From contig NZ_MCGB01000109.1 of the NCBI RefSeq assembly GCF_001699815.1, positions 1 to 47,112 on the forward strand: a stretch of DNA of 47,112 nt, given 5' to 3'. The translations under genes and the position numbers were made by a program. Positions 31,123 through 39,611 of this stretch are shown one piece after another (position 1 is the first letter of the stretch; each line of letters opens with the position of its first letter). This DNA comes from Ralstonia pickettii (GTDB taxonomy: Bacteria > Pseudomonadota > Gammaproteobacteria > Burkholderiales > Burkholderiaceae). The notes beneath the pieces are model-generated. The model was not told the origin of the DNA. It was given only the letters and a program-made list of their open reading frames with translations, and ran no database searches.

Positions 31123-31932
31123 ATGGACACCTTCGACGATGATCTGACGCGGTTTGCCGCCCACGGTGCAGAACCGCTGCCCCCCGCCGTTGAGCAAGGC
31201 CATGTCGAGCACGACGGCGCCCGCATCTGGTATGCGACCTTCGGTGCCGGCACACCTGTGATCTTGCTGCATGGCGGGCTCGGCCATGGCGGCAATTGGG
31301 GATATCAGGTTCCGGCACTCATGACTGCTGGCTACCGGCCTATCGTCATTGATAGCCGTGGGCACGGTCGCAGCACGCGCGATGCGCAGCCTTACGCCTA
31401 CACGCGCATGGCTTCCGACGTGCGGGCCGTGATGGATGCGCTGCGCATCGACCGCGCCGCCTTCATCGGCTGGAGCGACGGTGCTTGCGTTGCGCTCACC
31501 CTCGCCATGCAGACACCGGAGCGCGCTATTGGCGTGTTCTTCTTCGGTTGCAACATGGATCCAAGCGGCGCCAAACCCTTCGCGCCGACGCCCGTCATCG
31601 ACCGCTGCTTCGGTCGCCACCTAAAGGATTACACCGCGCTGTCATCCACACCGGACGACTTCGATGCCTTTGTCGAGGCCGTCACCGAAATGATGCAGAC
31701 GCAGCCGAATGCAACAGCCGAGGAACTGGCGGCGACCCGTGTGCCGGTCACCATCGCGCAGAGCGAACACGACGAGTTCATCTGGCCCGAGCACGCGCAC
31801 TATCTGGCACGGACCCTTCCTGAAGCACAGTTTGTGTTGCTGCCGGGCGTGAGCCATTTCGCGCCGTTGCAGCGACCGGCGGTGTTCAACGACGCCGTGC
31901 GCGCGTTCCTTCACGGAATTTGTCAGACGTAG
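31123..31932 (+). CDS. Alpha/beta-fold hydrolase
   Basis: 269 residues. The oxyanion loop is PVILLHGGLGHGGNW, the nucleophile elbow is FIGWSDGACVAL (Ser within G-x-S-x-G), the acid lies in TIAQSEHDEFIW, and the histidine is in LPGVSHFAPLQRP. It has no signal peptide, so it is cytoplasmic. Closest in feel to esterase or lactonase-type members. The neighbouring CMD protein may hint at lactone metabolism (an enol-lactone hydrolase partner), but this is only context. The substrate is unknown. Confidence 0.85.
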   Translation: MDTFDDDLTRFAAHGAEPLPPAVEQGHVEHDGARIWYATFGAGTPVILLHGGLGHGGNWGYQVPALMTAGYRPIVIDSRGHGRSTRDAQPYAYTRMASDVRAVMDALRIDRAAFIGWSDGACVALTLAMQTPERAIGVFFFGCNMDPSGAKPFAPTPVIDRCFGRHLKDYTALSSTPDDFDAFVEAVTEMMQTQPNATAEELAATRVPVTIAQSEHDEFIWPEHAHYLARTLPEAQFVLLPGVSHFAPLQRPAVFNDAVRAFLHGICQT

Positions 31933-31973
31933 GCCGCGTCGAGGCCGAACGGGTTTGCGCAACACTGGCGCCG

Positions 31974-32012
31974 CGTTATCCACAGAAACAGTGGGTAAGC
32001 CTGTGGATAACG
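31974..32012. promoter_or_regulatory. Inverted pair of consensus DnaA boxes
   Basis: CGTTATCCACAG (31974-31985) and CTGTGGATAACG (32001-32012) are exact inverses 15 bases apart. Each contains the consensus DnaA box TTATCCACA. They sit between two convergent genes, where the same sequence could also form a 12-bp hairpin and terminate both. Which role holds cannot be decided from sequence; both are stated in the findings. Confidence 0.55.
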
Positions 32013-32071
32013 ATGCCCGACGGCGATACCACGCGGCCTGCAGTTCCTTGCTGACGGCGTAGGCAGGCAGC

Positions 32072-32575
32072 TCAACCGCCCGAAACCGGCGTGCTGTAGG
32101 TCGCCTTGATCGCCTTGTGGCGCGCTTCCATTTCCTGCCGCAGGGCGCGGCGCTGCTGCGCGGCTTCGAAGCGTTCCCTTTCTTCGGCGTTGGCGGGCGC
32201 CAGCGGCGGCACGTCGGCCGGCTTGCCGTCATCGTCCACGGCCACCATCGTGAAGTAGCAGCTGTTGGTATGGCGCACGACCTGGTTGCGGATGTTTTCC
32301 GTCACGACCTTGATACCGATTTCCATCGACGTGCGACCGGTGTAGTTGACCGACGCGAGGAACGTCACCAGTTCACCTACGTGAATCGGCTGGCGAAACA
32401 CCACCTGGTCCACCGACAGCGTCACGACATAGCGGCCGGCGTAGCGGCTCGCGCACGCATACGCGACCTGATCGAGCAGCTTGAGGATGTGGCCGCCGTG
32501 CACGTTACCGGAAAAATTGGCCATGTCGGGCGTCATCAGCACCGTCATGCTGAGCTGGTGGGATTGCGTATTCAT
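32072..32575 (-). CDS. Acyl-CoA thioesterase (hot-dog fold, YciA/BACH type)
   Basis: 167 residues. MTVLMTPDMANFSGNVHGGHILKLLDQVAYACASRYAG carries the N-x-HGG motif and catalytic Asp region of acyl-CoA thioesterases. FRQPIHVGELVTFLASVNYTGRTSMEIGIKV and the AVDDDGKP loop are also typical. The enzyme hydrolyses acyl-CoA to free acid and CoA in the cytoplasm. The C-terminal helix (EERERFEAAQQRRALRQEME) is longer than in YciA. The gene converges on the hydrolase gene across the DnaA-box repeat. Confidence 0.88.
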   Translation of the reverse strand: MNTQSHQLSMTVLMTPDMANFSGNVHGGHILKLLDQVAYACASRYAGRYVVTLSVDQVVFRQPIHVGELVTFLASVNYTGRTSMEIGIKVVTENIRNQVVRHTNSCYFTMVAVDDDGKPADVPPLAPANAEERERFEAAQQRRALRQEMEARHKAIKATYSTPVSGG

Positions 32576-32749
32576 GGGGGCGTTGAAGCTGGAATGATGG
32601 GGAAAGCAGGGCGCGCAGAAATGGGTACGCAGCAGGCCGACATTGTGCCGCGCTCAACTCATCTTGTGCTGCATTGCGTGAAATTTGATGGCATCGCGCT
32701 ACACTACCGGTTTGCGCGGCAAACGATTTTCAGCCCCCTCCTGCTTTCC

Positions 32750-33145
32750 ATGCACCGATTCCTGACCCGCCTCCTGCTCTGGCTGGTTGTCCTGGCACTC
32801 CCCCTGCAAGGGTTGGCCGCGACGACCATGATGGCGCGCGGCGGCGCTCTGGACGACACGACGGTTGCCGTGGCAATGCTGGATGACGGCGCCGTCATGT
32901 CCGATGCCTGCCATGAGCATGAAGATGCCATGGCCACCGGCGCCGAGTCGAAAGCGCCGGCACAGTCGCACTGCAAGACCTGCCCGATCTGCGCGGCCTG
33001 TTCGCTCGGTTCGGTCGTTCCCCTGGCCGCCAGCCTTGGTGTGCCGCTGATCAAGCTGCCGGCCGCTGCGCCGCGCGGCCTTGCTGTTTCCTTCCGCAGC
33101 TTCATTCCCGAAGCGCTGCAACGTCCACCCTCGATTCGCGTTTGA
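32750..33145 (+). CDS. Cys/His-rich small protein at the head of the copper cluster
   Basis: 131 residues from the ATG at 32750. A signal-like hydrophobic N-terminus (LTRLLLWLVVLALPLQGLAA) precedes a stretch with AMLDDGAVMSDACHEHEDAM, then SHCKTCPICAACSLGS, a Cys/His cluster of the kind seen in DUF2946-like proteins found beside heavy-metal genes. A second hydrophobic stretch follows (VVPLAASLGVPLIKL). It is the first gene of a run of copper-associated genes in one direction, so metal binding or sensing at the membrane is likely. The exact role is not known. Confidence 0.7.
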   Translation: MHRFLTRLLLWLVVLALPLQGLAATTMMARGGALDDTTVAVAMLDDGAVMSDACHEHEDAMATGAESKAPAQSHCKTCPICAACSLGSVVPLAASLGVPLIKLPAAAPRGLAVSFRSFIPEALQRPPSIRV

Positions 33146-33241
33146 CGCCGCCAGTCCGTCCATAGATCGGGCTGGCTTCTGGTTTGACGGCTCCTTGCAA
33201 GACATGGGGCCGTACGTCATCACGCTCGATCGAGGTTTCTC

Positions 33242-33583
33242 ATGCTTTTCACACGATGGTTCGTGGCTGCCGCGCTGCTGGCGCTGGCGCCGCCATGGGT
33301 GTTGGCGCAAGGTGCTGGGTCTGCGCCTGCAGCATCACCGCCTGACCCACTGAATGCGGACGCGGCCGTGCCCGCCGTGGCCGCGCCGCGCACATTCGAC
33401 AGCTACCACGCGTATCGCGATACCGGCCCAGCACCCTGGCGCGAGACCAACGCGGCCGTGAGCTCCAAGTCAGACGCTTCTGCGGATGGCGGCCACGCGG
33501 GGCACGTCATACCAGCGAGCGCACCAGCCGCCACCTCCAACAAGCCTGCCGGCGAGTCCATGCCCGGCATGCACCACCACTGA
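33242..33583 (+). CDS. Secreted His-rich protein of the copper cluster
   Basis: 113 residues. Signal peptide RWFVAAALLALAPPWVLAQ, then a low-complexity Ala/Pro-rich mature part containing FDSYHAYRDTGPAPWRE, a conserved spot that I associate with copper-locus proteins. It ends in SMPGMHHH with Met and His likely to bind copper in the periplasm. It ends nine bases before the TolC-like gene, so co-transcription is expected. Not a named family to me. Confidence 0.7.
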   Translation: MLFTRWFVAAALLALAPPWVLAQGAGSAPAASPPDPLNADAAVPAVAAPRTFDSYHAYRDTGPAPWRETNAAVSSKSDASADGGHAGHVIPASAPAATSNKPAGESMPGMHHH

Positions 33584-33592
33584 GGAGGCGCC

Positions 33593-35005
33593 GTGCTCAA
33601 ACCATCCACACGCCGCCTCGCCCTGTGCGCGCTGGCCGGCACGCTGCTGCTGTTGGGAGGCTGCGCCACCATCACGCAAGACAGCGGCTTCAAGACCGTT
33701 GCCGACGTGGCGCGCGATCGGCTCGGCAAGGACGCCACGTGGCATCGTTCACCAGAAGCCCGCGACAGCGCCGCGCAACGCACGCGCGAGCTGCTCGCCC
33801 AGCCGCTGACGATGGACAGCGCCGTGCAGATCGCGCTGCTGAACAACCGTGGCCTGCAGGCTTCGTATGCGGAGCTGGGGCTATCCGAAGCCGCGCTCGT
33901 GCAGGCCAGCCGTCTGCCGAATCCCGGCTTCAGTTTCAAACGCACGCGCAGCGGCGACGACCTGTCGATCGAGCGCACGTTTTCGCTATCTTTTCTGAAC
34001 CTGCTGACGCTGCCGATGGCCACGCGCATCGAAGGCCGCTACTTCGAACAAACGAAGTTGCTGGTCGCCAACCAGATGCTGCAGGTGGCGACCGACACAC
34101 GCCGCGCGTACATCAATGCCGTGGCGGCGGAGCAATCGGCGCGCTATGCCGAGCAGGTTCAGCAAGCCGCAGAAGCCGGTGCCGAGTTCGCCAAGCGTCT
34201 GGCTTCCGCAGGTAACTTCAGCAAGCTTGATCGTGCACGTGAACACGCCTTCTATGCGGAAGCCACTGCCACCCTGGCGCGCACGCGTCAGCAGGCGCAG
34301 GCCGAGCGCGAGGCGTTGATCCGCCTGCTTGGTGTGTGGGGCACGGATACCGGCTTCAAATTGCCCGAGCGGCTGCCTGACCTGCCGAAGGATCGCCCCG
34401 AGCTGCAGCAGATCGAGGCCTATGCGTTGCGCAACCGGCTCGATATCCAGGCGGGCAGGTTGCAGGTCGATGGCCTGGCATCGTCGCTGGGGCTCACGCA
34501 GGCCACGCGCTTCATCAACGTGCTCGACCTCGGCTACGTGCGCAATAGCAAATCCAACGAACCACGCGAAACGGGTTACGAGATCGGCATCGAGATCCCG
34601 CTGTTCGACTGGGGCGGCGCCCGCGTGGCACGTGCGCAGTCGATCTACATGCAGGCCGCCGATCAGCTTGCCGACACGGCCGTGCGTGCGCGTTCGGAAG
34701 TGCGCGAATCGTACGTGCGCTACCAGACCGCATATGACCTCACGCGCCACTACCGCGACGAGGTCGTGCCCGTGCGCAAGCGCATCTCCGACGAGATGCT
34801 GCTGCGCTACAACGGCATGCTCGTGAGCGTGTTCGAACTGCTGGCCGATGCGCGCGAGCAGGTGAATGCCGTGAACGGCTACATCGACGCGCTGCGCGGT
34901 TACTGGATTGCACAGACCGACTTGCAGATGGCGCTGGGCGGCAGGCTGCCGCCCGCTGAAGCGAATGCGGCCACCACAGCGCCGAACCCTCCTCAAGGAC
35001 ATTGA
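33593..35005 (+). CDS. TolC-family outer-membrane efflux lipoprotein
   Basis: 470 residues; GGAGG-like sequence upstream supports the ATG. A lipobox (LLLLGGCAT) with the cysteine at residue 24 anchors it in the outer membrane. Two OEP repeats follow with long helices: LTMDSAVQIALLNNRGLQASYAELGLSEAAL and AYALRNRLDIQAGRLQVDGLASSLGLTQ, each with its short beta strands. The protein should form the outer-membrane channel of an efflux or export complex. The RND pump and adaptor expected for a CusCBA-type system are not in this cluster, so it may work with components encoded elsewhere. It overlaps closely (three bases apart) with the oxidase gene. Confidence 0.85.
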   Translation: MLKPSTRRLALCALAGTLLLLGGCATITQDSGFKTVADVARDRLGKDATWHRSPEARDSAAQRTRELLAQPLTMDSAVQIALLNNRGLQASYAELGLSEAALVQASRLPNPGFSFKRTRSGDDLSIERTFSLSFLNLLTLPMATRIEGRYFEQTKLLVANQMLQVATDTRRAYINAVAAEQSARYAEQVQQAAEAGAEFAKRLASAGNFSKLDRAREHAFYAEATATLARTRQQAQAEREALIRLLGVWGTDTGFKLPERLPDLPKDRPELQQIEAYALRNRLDIQAGRLQVDGLASSLGLTQATRFINVLDLGYVRNSKSNEPRETGYEIGIEIPLFDWGGARVARAQSIYMQAADQLADTAVRARSEVRESYVRYQTAYDLTRHYRDEVVPVRKRISDEMLLRYNGMLVSVFELLADAREQVNAVNGYIDALRGYWIAQTDLQMALGGRLPPAEANAATTAPNPPQGH

Positions 35006-35007
35006 AC

Positions 35008-36306
35008 ATGGTTTCCCGACGTCAATTTCTCGGCGGCACGGGCGCGGCCATGCTGGGCGCAGCGATGGTCTCGCGCGCCGGCGCGGCCTCGCTGCCCGAA
35101 GCACCGCTGCAAACGAAGCCCGCCACGCAGCCGCCGCTCGCGCCGCCCAACGGCCGGCCCTACAACCCCGTCGTCACGCTCAACGGCTGGACGCTGCCGT
35201 GGCGCATGCGCGGTGGCTGGAAGGAGTTCCACCTCGTGGCCGAACCGGTCGAGCGCGAATTCGCGCCCGGCATGACGGGCCACCTCTGGGGCTACAACGG
35301 CCAGAGCCCCGGCCCGACGATCGAATGCGTGGAAGGCGATCGCGTGCGCATCTTCGTCACCAACAAGCTGCCCGAGCACACCACGGTGCACTGGCACGGC
35401 ATGATCCTGCCCGCCGGCATGGACGGTGTGGGTGGCTTGTCGCAGCCGCACATTCCGCCGGGCAAGACCTTCGTCTACGAGTTCGAGATGAAGAAGTCCG
35501 GCACCTTCATGTACCACCCGCATTCCGACGAGATGGTGCAGATGGCGATGGGCATGATGGGCTTGATCGTCGTGCATCCGAAAGACCCGGCGCAGCACCG
35601 CGCGGACCGCGACTTTGTCTTCCTGCTCGCCGCGTACGACATCGACCCCGGTTCCTACACGCCGCGCGTGGCCGAGATGACCAACTTCAACATGTGGACG
35701 TGGAACAGTCGCGTCTTCCCCGGCATTGACCCATTGCCCGTGCGTCTGGGCGATCGCGTGCGCATCCGCATGGGCAATCTCACGATGACGAACCACCCTA
35801 TGCACCTGCATGGCCACACCTTCGAAGTGGCCGGCACCGACGGCGGCTGGGTCCAGCCCAGCGCGCGCTGGCCGGAGGTGACGACGGACATTGCCGTGGG
35901 CCAGATGCGCGCGATCGAGTTCATTGCAGACAACCCCGGCGACTGGGCCTTCCATTGCCACAAGTCGCATCACACGATGAACGCCATGGGGCACAACGTG
36001 CCGACCATGATCGGCGTACAGCAGAAAGATCTCGCCAAGAAGATGAATGCGCTGGTGCCCGACTACATGGGCATGGGCCAGGCTGGCATGGCCGACATGG
36101 GCGAGATGGAAATGCCGCTGCCCGACAACACGCTGCCGATGATGACGGGGCAGGGCCCGTTTGGCCCCATTGAAATGGGCGGCATGTTCACGGTGATGAA
36201 GGTGCGCCGGGATCTGCCGCGCAACAGCTATGCCGACCCCGGTTGGTACAAGCACCCCAAGGGCACCGTCGCCTACGAATACACCGGCACCAGCATCGAC
36301 GACTGA
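35008..36306 (+). CDS. Two-domain multicopper oxidase, Tat-exported
   Basis: 432 residues from the ATG at 35008, with AAGGA eight bases upstream. The twin-arginine signal SRRQFLGG sends it folded to the periplasm. All four copper motifs are present: HWHG (128-131), YHPHSD (169-174), HPMHLHGH (263-270) and HCHKSHH with M327, giving the type 1 ligands Cys317, His322 and Met327. Only about 90 residues separate the second and third motifs, so a middle domain is lacking and the enzyme is of the short, two-domain type rather than a CopA-length oxidase. A Met-rich stretch after residue 350 (MGMGQAGMADMGEMEMP) may bind Cu(I). Likely oxidises Cu(I) to the less toxic Cu(II). Confidence 0.88.
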   Translation: MVSRRQFLGGTGAAMLGAAMVSRAGAASLPEAPLQTKPATQPPLAPPNGRPYNPVVTLNGWTLPWRMRGGWKEFHLVAEPVEREFAPGMTGHLWGYNGQSPGPTIECVEGDRVRIFVTNKLPEHTTVHWHGMILPAGMDGVGGLSQPHIPPGKTFVYEFEMKKSGTFMYHPHSDEMVQMAMGMMGLIVVHPKDPAQHRADRDFVFLLAAYDIDPGSYTPRVAEMTNFNMWTWNSRVFPGIDPLPVRLGDRVRIRMGNLTMTNHPMHLHGHTFEVAGTDGGWVQPSARWPEVTTDIAVGQMRAIEFIADNPGDWAFHCHKSHHTMNAMGHNVPTMIGVQQKDLAKKMNALVPDYMGMGQAGMADMGEMEMPLPDNTLPMMTGQGPFGPIEMGGMFTVMKVRRDLPRNSYADPGWYKHPKGTVAYEYTGTSIDD

Positions 36307-36347
36307 TCGATGCTGAATCCACATCCCATACGAAACCGAGACCGAAC

Positions 36348-36836
36348 ATGCAACGCAATCTGCTCCGTTCCACCTTCCTGGCCGCGCTGATGTCCATGGC
36401 CGCCATCGCCCACGCATCCGGCAATCACGCCGGCGGGCACGACCACGGCGATGCCGCCATCGGTGAACCCGGCGACGCCGCCCGCATCACGCGCATGGTG
36501 CACGTCGACATGACCGACACCATGCGCTTCACGCCCGCGCAGATCACCGTTCAGCGCGGCGAGACCATCCGCTTCGAAGTCGTGAGCAGCGGCCAGGTGC
36601 GGCATGAGATGACGCTGGGCACGCCGGCCGACCTCCTCGCCCACGCCGAGCAGATGCGCAGGCACCCCGAGATGGAGCACGCCGATGCCAACGCCGTCAC
36701 CGTTGACCCTGGCCAGCGCGGCGAGATCGTCTGGCACTTCACGCACGCCGGCTCGGTCGAGTTTGCCTGTCTGCAGCCCGGCCATTTCGAGGCCGGCATG
36801 CGCGGCGCCGTGCAGGTGCGCGGCAACAAGTCCTGA
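36348..36836 (+). CDS. Periplasmic cupredoxin-like copper protein
   Basis: 162 residues. A signal peptide (about 1-24) and a short His-rich stretch (GNHAGGHDHGD) precede a plastocyanin-type domain. The type 1 copper ligands appear as His in VRHEMTLG and Cys-x4-His-x4-Met in FACLQPGHFEAGM. The domain starts with VDMTDTMRFTPAQITVQRGETIRFEV, a classic cupredoxin strand. It probably carries copper or electrons for the upstream oxidase. It follows 41 bases after that gene, in the same operon. Confidence 0.85.
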   Translation: MQRNLLRSTFLAALMSMAAIAHASGNHAGGHDHGDAAIGEPGDAARITRMVHVDMTDTMRFTPAQITVQRGETIRFEVVSSGQVRHEMTLGTPADLLAHAEQMRRHPEMEHADANAVTVDPGQRGEIVWHFTHAGSVEFACLQPGHFEAGMRGAVQVRGNKS

Positions 36837-36871
36837 TCCCCCCAACCACCTCTTTCGACAAGGAGCCCAAC

Positions 36872-37198
36872 ATGTTTCGTCATGCCCTGATGCTGACCGC
36901 GCTGCTGGTCGGCACACCGCTTGTTCACGCCGCCGAAGACACCGCCCCTGCGCCTGCGCCCGCGGCCACAACTCCCGCAGCCATGTCCGAAGGCGAGATC
37001 AGGAAGATCGACACGGTTGCCGGCAAGCTGACCATCAAGCACGGCCCGCTCGACAACCTTGGTATGGAGCCCATGACGATGGTGTTCCGCGTGCAGGATC
37101 CGGCCATGCTCACCAAAGTGCAGGTCGGCAGCAAAGTGCACTTCGTCGCCGAGAAGGTGAATGGCGCGCTGACCGTGACCGCGTTGGACGTGCAGTAG
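36872..37198 (+). CDS. CusF-like periplasmic copper-binding protein
   Basis: 108 residues. Signal peptide (about 1-20), Ala/Pro linker, then the CusF/EcnB small beta barrel: GEIRKIDTVAGKLTIKHGPLDNLGMEPMTMVFRVQDP. The His36, Met47, Met49 and Trp44 set of CusF is represented by H-G-P-L, M-x-x-M-T-M; the Trp is not conserved. AAGGAG precedes the ATG. Such proteins pass Cu(I)/Ag(I) to efflux pumps. It is the last gene of the run. Confidence 0.85.
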   Translation: MFRHALMLTALLVGTPLVHAAEDTAPAPAPAATTPAAMSEGEIRKIDTVAGKLTIKHGPLDNLGMEPMTMVFRVQDPAMLTKVQVGSKVHFVAEKVNGALTVTALDVQ

Positions 37199-37588
37199 TA
37201 ACGAGGCGGGCGGGGAGGTACCTACCCGCTCGCGCCTTCAGGGCCGTGGGTGAGGCCAACGTGAGGGGCCGGCCGCGAAAGGCAGAACACTGTGACGCCA
37301 TGACAACGGTCAGCCGGCCGGGAATAGACCCGGTGCGGGAGCGGGCGGCTTGCCACCCAGAAACGGAATGAGTCGCAAGATTCTTACGGTAAAGTGAGGT
37401 CCGCTGCGGATACGAGGCATAACCGGGGCCGACGCGCTGTCTGTAGGGGGAAGCGCGATCGGTGGTCCCGTACATCGGCGGCAAGTAGAAAGTGGATCAT
37501 GTGCCACTCATTTCTGCGGGTGGGGGCTACAGCTTTTCGCCCGAAAAGCGACACCCTGGGTTTAAATTTCCGCGGCATCTTTTGTTTC
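37199..37588. other. Intergenic stretch after the copper cluster
   Basis: An imperfect 13-bp hairpin lies at 37206-37233 (two mismatches, GGTACC at its centre), right after the CusF stop, and may end the transcript, though no T-run follows. The rest, to the GT90 start, becomes gradually AT-richer from about 37480. An in-frame ATG at 37499 could extend the GT90 protein by 30 residues but has no homology support. No other gene is visible. Confidence 0.35.
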
Positions 37589-38596
37589 ATGCGTCATCTC
37601 AAATACCGCTTGAGCAGAGTCTCTGCAAAAAAATTCTGGTATTACTTTTCGAATGCCTCTAACCATTTTCTCGCGCGTGCTACAAAAAATGGAAAAGCTG
37701 AGACGCTTCTGAAAAGAAAAAGTGGTCAGCGTCGTACGCAGGACGTCTTCGATCGATTGAGCTATTACAACTCAATTTCGGAGGCATTCGACACCAGTTG
37801 CAATGCCGTGGAATATTCAAATTTCTTGTTGAAATCCTCAACAAGCACCATCGTCGACAAGCATTGTGAAATAGGGAGTACCTATTTCTATGATCTGGTC
37901 GACCTGATGGATTATTTTGGTCCGGGATACAGCTTTGACTACGACTGCGGGGATGTGACTGTCGAGCCGAACCACCCGGCGTTCGTAAAAAGCCGCCCGA
38001 TCAAGAACAGCTCCCATAATGGCATTCTCTTGAAGCTCGACGCCATCCGGCATTTTTCGCTGGCACGCGACCCCATCGATTTCCAAGACAAGAAGCCCAT
38101 GGCGGTCTTTCGGGGGCCGTGCCATCAGGAACACCGCAGGGCGTTTGTGGAGCGATGTCATGACCTGGCAAACGTTAACATCGGGGATACTCGAAAATCA
38201 GAACTTGGGAAAGCGACTTACAAATCGCCGATGACGATTGCGGAGCAATTGCAATACAAATTTATTGTGAGTGTCGAGGGAAACGACGTTGCAACGAATT
38301 TGAAATGGATCATGGCGTCCAATTCGCTGTGCTTCATGAGGCGGCCCCGGTATGAGACGTGGTTCATGGAAGGAAGGTTGATCCCGGACGTGCATTATGT
38401 CCTTCTGAAAGATGATTATTCCGACCTCCAGGAGAAAATTGAGCATTACCGGAAATACCCTGGCGATGCATTGGCGATCGTCCGCAACGCCAATCGGTGG
38501 GTGGCGCAATTCATGAACCGTGACCAGGAACGCCTGCTCGGTTTGATGGTGATCGCAAAGTATTTCCGGTTGTCGGGCCAACAGTCGTTTTGGTAA
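37589..38596 (+). CDS. Glycosyltransferase family 90 protein (LpsA/CAP10-like)
   Basis: 335 residues from the ATG at 37589; no Shine-Dalgarno is evident and the ATG at 37499 is an alternative. The GT90 domain shows KKPMAVFRGPCHQEHRRAF, the nucleotide-sugar region KFIVSVEGNDVATNLKWIMASNSLCFMRRPRYETWFMEG and the acceptor-side LIPDVHYVLLKDDYSDLQEKIEHYR. Family members add sugars to lipopolysaccharide cores or surface glycans, so it probably works on the cytoplasmic face of the inner membrane. Base composition is lower in GC than in its neighbours and codon use differs, suggesting recent acquisition. It stands alone, outside any polysaccharide cluster. Confidence 0.8.
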   Translation: MRHLKYRLSRVSAKKFWYYFSNASNHFLARATKNGKAETLLKRKSGQRRTQDVFDRLSYYNSISEAFDTSCNAVEYSNFLLKSSTSTIVDKHCEIGSTYFYDLVDLMDYFGPGYSFDYDCGDVTVEPNHPAFVKSRPIKNSSHNGILLKLDAIRHFSLARDPIDFQDKKPMAVFRGPCHQEHRRAFVERCHDLANVNIGDTRKSELGKATYKSPMTIAEQLQYKFIVSVEGNDVATNLKWIMASNSLCFMRRPRYETWFMEGRLIPDVHYVLLKDDYSDLQEKIEHYRKYPGDALAIVRNANRWVAQFMNRDQERLLGLMVIAKYFRLSGQQSFW

Positions 38597-38722
38597 GGCT
38601 CGAACAGGACAGCACATCCCACGTTTGATCCTGCGCAGGCCCGTCGTGTGTCGGGTCTGCAACGCATACGGCGGCGCGTTACACTCATTGTCTTTCGCCG
38701 TCTCCGTACGCATTTTTCCACC

Positions 38723-39514
38723 ATGTCTGCGTCTGCCCCCACCGCCACCCACGCACATCCGCTTTCCGACGAGCAGCAAGCCTTCTTCAAGGAGCACGGC
38801 TACGTCGTGTTGCGCGGGTTTGCCAGCCAGCAGGTGAGCGCCGCGTTACTTGCCGCCGCACAGGACGGGCTGGCCAGCGCGGCGGCGCCGGTGGAGCTGG
38901 AAACCGACGTCGGCTATGCCGGAGCACCGACCTCGCGCGAAGCCGAAGGGGGCCAGACGGTGCGCCGCCTGCTCGACGCCGATTCACGCGGCACGCCTTA
39001 TACGGAATGGGCGCGCGACCCGCGCGTGGCCGCCGCGATTGCACAACTGATTGGCGGCCCTGTGCATCTTTCGCTCGCGCACCACAACTGCGTGATGACC
39101 AAGCACCCCGCGTTTGGCACGGCCACCCATTGGCACCGCGACAGCCGTTACTGGTCGTTCGCACGGAACGAACTGGTGTCGTCGTGGCTGGCCCTGGTGG
39201 AAGAGACGGTCGACAACGGTTGTCTGTGGGTGATTCCGGGCAGCCACACGCTGGACCTGCCCGCTGACCGGTTCGACGCCAAGCTGTTCCTGCGCCAGGA
39301 GCAGCCAGAGAACCGCGCGCTGATCGACACCGCGCGCCCCGTGCCGCTGCTGCCCGGCGACGTGCTGCTCTTCCACTGCAACACCTTCCATGCGGCCCGT
39401 GCCAACCAGACGGCCGCCGTCAAGTTCTCGGCAGTGTTCACGTATTACGGTCCCGATAACTACCCGTTGCCGGGCACGCGCTCGTCGGCGCGGCCCGATC
39501 CCCTGGTCGGTTGA
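38723..39514 (+). CDS. Phytanoyl-CoA dioxygenase (PhyH) family protein
   Basis: 263 residues from the ATG at 38723. FKEHGYVVLRGFAS at the N-terminus is the PhyH opening. The Fe(II) facial triad appears as His-x-Asp in THWHRDSRYW and His in LLFHCNTFHAARANQT. LWVIPGSHTLDLPA is also typical. The enzyme is a 2-oxoglutarate-dependent hydroxylase in the cytoplasm; the 2-oxoglutarate Arg is likely in the HAARANQT stretch. The substrate is unknown, since bacterial PhyH proteins range from acyl-CoA to ectoine and small metabolites. No context clue. Confidence 0.85.
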   Translation: MSASAPTATHAHPLSDEQQAFFKEHGYVVLRGFASQQVSAALLAAAQDGLASAAAPVELETDVGYAGAPTSREAEGGQTVRRLLDADSRGTPYTEWARDPRVAAAIAQLIGGPVHLSLAHHNCVMTKHPAFGTATHWHRDSRYWSFARNELVSSWLALVEETVDNGCLWVIPGSHTLDLPADRFDAKLFLRQEQPENRALIDTARPVPLLPGDVLLFHCNTFHAARANQTAAVKFSAVFTYYGPDNYPLPGTRSSARPDPLVG

Positions 39515-39611
39515 GGTGCGCCCTCCCCCATTTGTAGGTGAGCGGCGGACAGATTTGTGTCACGCGCCTTTGTTAACGTGGTCTTCCAACGATCAACAAC
39601 GGGGAACCACA

